DNA of 64,000 nt from Primulina eburnea (taxonomy: Eukaryota > Streptophyta > Magnoliopsida > Lamiales > Gesneriaceae), in assembly GCF_022965805.1 (NCBI RefSeq), contig NC_133108.1, positions 45,144,051 through 45,208,050 of the forward strand, read 5' to 3'. A model generated the notes under the pieces. The model worked only from the letters and a program-made list of their open reading frames with translations, did no database searches and was not told the origin of the DNA. Positions within the stretch are counted from its first letter, which is position 1, and each line of letters starts with the position of its first letter. Position numbers and translations under genes: made by a program. Positions 60,701 through 64,000 of this stretch are shown in pieces.

Positions 60701-62296
60701 ATACCATTTCAACTGCTCCTGTCACGCTCAAATGATAAAATTAAGACTACGTACTACTAGTTTATGACAAAATAATATGTTAAATGGATTGCTAAAATTA
60801 TTAATATATATTTATTCAACCAAAGAAAGTAGTCGAATGATTTTTATTAATTTTTTTTGGGTGTTGAAATTATAACGCATTTAACAATAACCTAAGTAAA
60901 TTCGCATGAAACCTATTATTTTTTTAGAGCCCAAAACCCAATTGCCGTGGCCAAAATTCAAATCTTCTCCTTACAGTCAAGAGGGGCTGTAAAGTGTAAT
61001 AGCACCAACTAGAAGTTAATGATAGTGATCATGGATCTCTTTTAACAGTCAAATAATACTAGGATTATTACATTTGGTTCTAGCATCTACAATTACCCAC
61101 TTGCAAGGTACGACGTTTTGAAAAGCTAGCGTCTGCAGCTAGCACACCCTTTTCAGTCTCTTCTAAGTTTTGGGGAGCTAGTATCAATTGTCACAACAAA
61201 CCTTAACATTTTGGTGCTAATAAATAGGATATTATAATGTACTATATCTCGTTCCGTTGATTTTCTATTTACAATTCTGAAATGGCCATGTTTTTGTTTT
61301 CCGCTTAACTTGTTAGTAATTATATCATACACACTAACTTCTTGGGGGATTATTAATTACTCCTTTTTTTTTTGTACATCATTATATCATACACACTAAC
61401 AAGCTAGCCTTCTGTCTCTAATAATTTCTTGCTTCGACATTGATTTAGTTTCTAATCCTCACAGTAATTTAAACACAAGTATACACACCGCCAACTAAAT
61501 TTTCCATGTCACTAAATATGAAAAAGTCAATCAACCAATTAATTTTTCTCAAAATAAGAAATAAAGTACCCCCTTCAAGTAGTAATTTAAAAGAAATTAC
61601 TTAAACCTGAGCAATGATGTAAAAAAGGACTGGATCTCTTTTAATTAAAGGAAGATTGGCCATGTAAATATACAGTCATAGCCCATGCAGACAGTGGGAT
61701 TATATTAGTGATAATTCAAGAAGCAGCAGCCTGCATGCAAAATGATGCTGAACCTTATTTGTATATACTTTCATTCAATACTCCAACTACTCTGCTCCAA
61801 ACTCATTAATTGCTGTATTATCTTTCACTTAATGCATACTGCAGATTTTTCCAGTAATAATTCACAGGGGCCGAGAATTTAGTGATTTTCTTATTTTCAT
61901 CAGAATGGGTTGAATCTGAGATCGAAAAATTATGGGTTCGGGTAAGACTAGAACCTTACTTCACTTTGCCACAAATAGATCTAACTACATATATTTAAGT
62001 TGGTTTGACGAAGCTGTAACCTACTATTAATTAATTTTAAAGAAGAGCGCTAGAACTACATATATACCAGCTAATGCATCAAGAAGAGTGGATTTTCCAG
62101 AGCCAGAAGGGCCCATAATGGCCATGATCCGACCCGGTTCAGCAAACCCGGTCAGCCCATGAAGTAACTTCTTCGTCGGACCCTGGCCAAAATTCGGCAA
62201 CACCACCGTCAAATCCTCCCAAACCAAGTACGCCTCGCCCTCGTTCCACGGCATACCCATCTCCAAATCCGCCGCCGCCTCTATTTCCATCACCAA
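57701..62296 (-). CDS. ABCG12: ABC transporter G family half-transporter, ABCG12/ABCG15-like
   Basis: Nine exons on the minus strand join in frame: 62068-62296, 60556-60635, 60015-60476, 59813-59938, 59490-59621, 58760-59044, 58391-58663, 58205-58312 and 57701-58057. They give 683 residues, the usual half-transporter size. The ATP-binding domain comes first: Walker A GPSGSGKS at residues 62-69, signature ISGGEKKRL at about 168, Walker B LLFLDEP at about 188. Six membrane helices follow at about 385-650, with family blocks such as [19 protein letters not shown] and [12 protein letters not shown]. The C-terminus ends [10 protein letters not shown]. Relatives (ABCG11, ABCG12/CER5, ABCG15) export waxes and cutin or sporopollenin precursors across the plasma membrane as dimers; substrate here is inferred. 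Intron 1 is 1.43 kb. Two introns (58664-58759 and 58313-58390) are stop-free multiples of three. No lesion was seen. The start could also be the second ATG (MEIEAA). The exact paralog is uncertain. Confidence 0.93.
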
Positions 62297-63128
62297 AGAC
62301 GCAAAAAACCACCTAGATTCACACTTGACGACACGTACATGCAGTAGCCTTACCCTGGATGGGCACTGAAACTTGTTGCTTTTGTGTTCCTACAGTGCGG
62401 AACCCACCATGATTTAGAGTATAAGTGCCTAATGTGGTGGTCTTATGGGGTGAGAAATTCTTGGGTAATTTGTTTTTTAACCCAAAGGGAAGGAATGGAG
62501 CTGGTGATTGAGGGCAATGCAAAAATTTAATGCATGGGGTCAGAACTAAATAGTTTGCAGCTGCCAAAGTTATGGGCAATGGTTCTTTTTTAACTGGTGA
62601 CTAGCAAAAATTTAATATTATTTCATTTCGAATGGTATTAACATTTCTCCATAGAAGTAAAACCCTCGTCCATTTCAAAAAAAAAAAAAAAAAACCCCTC
62701 GTCTACAAAAAAGTCTATTTTCTCACATTACTTATAATTAGATAGCGACCTGACATTATTCAAGTCATTTGATTAGAAAATATCCAATCACCACAAAATT
62801 TATACGACTGGGAAATAGGGTGGTACGTACTGAAAAATTGAAGGTGTTCAAAATTATTATATTTGTCCTAAAAATGACATTTTTTTGTTATTTTCCCCAT
62901 TAAGTCGATTTAATAGTCAAAATTTGGTATTTTTTCGATTCTAATTATTTTCAACTCTCATGCATGCATGTATTGAAATATTGTTCTTCTCATCTCATTA
63001 TTCGATAAGTAAATATTCTTCTTCCTTGTAAAAAATAATGACATTAACCTTAAATTCTTAATATGAGACATTATATTATCATACAATATGGTAGGTATAT
63101 TCTTAACTATTAACTGAATTCTATGCAA

Positions 63129-63187
<59 letters not shown>
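62297..63187. other. Upstream region of the ABCG gene
   Basis: It contains the presumed 5' UTR and promoter of the minus-strand ABCG gene. A homopolymer A18 lies near 62677-62694. No coding signal was seen; a frame at 62319-62579 on the minus strand has no recognisable domain. A (TA)n tract at 63132-63187 leads into the hairpin that follows. Confidence 0.4.
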
Positions 63188-63191
<4 letters not shown>

Positions 63192-63232
63192 GACTCATTC
63201 GAGTATTAGAAATTTATACGACAATTATCACG

Positions 63233-63298
<66 letters not shown>

Positions 63299-63343
63299 CG
63301 TGATAATTGTCGTATAAATTTCTAATACTCGAATGAGTCCAAA
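63188..63343. repeat. Perfect 48-bp inverted repeat around a (TA)n core
   Basis: The left arm 63188-63235 starts tttggactcattcgagtatt and ends acgtca. The right arm 63296-63343 is its exact complement. The 60-bp core is (TA)n. A further (TA)n tract abuts the left arm on the outside. Confidence 0.95.
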
Positions 63344-64000
63344 TAAAATGAGTGGCTTCGGGGTATCCGACAAAAAACACTACGATAGTTGCTCGATAAA
63401 GATCCTAAATCACTAGAGCATTTTACTAAAAAAAAAAAAAAAAAATAGTGTACATTCATGATTGTAATAGAGTTATCTAGTTATAAATTTTCTTAAGCAT
63501 AGTTTGATATATATGATAGGATAAGCATGTGATATATAATATAAAGATAAGTTAAGGATAAATAAGATGTAGGATATTATATTTAATGTTTGATATGATT
63601 TTAATAAGAGTGATTAAATTTATATATTAGATTATAATGACAAAATTAATCTTTATCATAATAAATTTTATAATTTCAAAGTTGTTGTTTGAGTTCATAT
63701 TTTTTATTTGTTCATACGTCGATAGTGCTTGCATGATTTATTTATTTTTACCTAATTTTATATATTATATAATATGATAATTGAGCCCTTGATTTTGTGA
63801 GTCAAGTCAAATATCAATTTTTAATGTTAATCGGGTGATACTAATAATTTTATTAAGATTTATAAAAATTATTTATATAATTATCTCGAATTCATTTATA
63901 TAATTATCATATTATATAATAAATAAAAAAATTTATTTAATTTTAATTTCTACCTACTAACATAGATTTATAAAAATCATTTATAAATGAAGGGTAATTA
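63344..64000. other. AT-rich intergenic sequence
   Basis: No gene or clear repeat was recognised. An A19 homopolymer lies at about 63428-63446. Confidence 0.5.

Noticed and set aside
62319..62579. 86-codon minus-strand frame upstream of the ABCG start
   Set aside because: It lies in the promoter/5' UTR position, is in no way similar to the ABCG N-terminus, and lacks a domain.

Overview
This is nuclear DNA from a flowering plant, almost certainly a core eudicot and perhaps an asterid (inference). The coding genes have short exons and GT-AG introns, their products match plant families (SIAMESE-related CDK inhibitor, ABCG half-transporter, plant ARMC8, RbcX, DETOXIFICATION-type MATE), and the space between them is AT-rich and full of LTR retrotransposons, MITE-like hairpins and (TA)n tracts. 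No prokaryotic or organellar operon structure is visible.

Layout: 1-1741 is the 5' part of a LINE on the minus strand. 2651-4755 is a broken citrate-type MATE transporter gene. 5298-9755 is an intact eight-exon ARMC8/GID5-like armadillo gene (668 aa). 10813-12301 is a broken chloroplast RbcX chaperone gene on the minus strand. 12658-26697 is a very young Ty3/gypsy chromovirus (Tekay/Del type) on the minus strand, flanked by the 5-bp duplication atgtg. A second copy of the same family on the plus strand (16131-22632) is nested in its pol gene, with its own duplication gtgta. 29298-31206 is a solo LTR flanked by acttc. 34977-35366 is an SMR-type CDK inhibitor. 39759-40379 encodes a small membrane protein of unknown function. 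41940-44177 is a decayed Ty1/copia remnant, whose 3' end is present again at 47451-47893; two minisatellites lie between. 49424-52966 is a 3.5-kb near-palindrome formed by two LTR-like arms meeting tail to tail. 54714-55345 is a compact multi-copy inverted repeat. 57701-62296 is an intact nine-exon ABCG half-transporter of the ABCG12/15 (cuticular lipid) group, minus strand. 63188-63343 is a perfect hairpin around a (TA)n core.

The genes do not form a pathway. The intact ones belong to separate functions: ubiquitin-ligase scaffold, endocycle control, lipid export and an unknown membrane protein. The two genes flanking ARMC8 are both broken, which fits gradual gene loss from one copy of a duplicated region (inference).

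The most unusual signals are: the rapidly changing CpG-rich palindrome arrays in the U3 part of several LTR groups, with U5 and the coding part conserved; the giant LTR palindrome; the pair of stop-free, frame-preserving introns in the ABCG gene; and the triplicated splice-site/exon segment inside the RbcX pseudogene. Exon boundaries were placed by eye from splice signals, reading frame and remembered family sequences; no alignment or transcript data were available.
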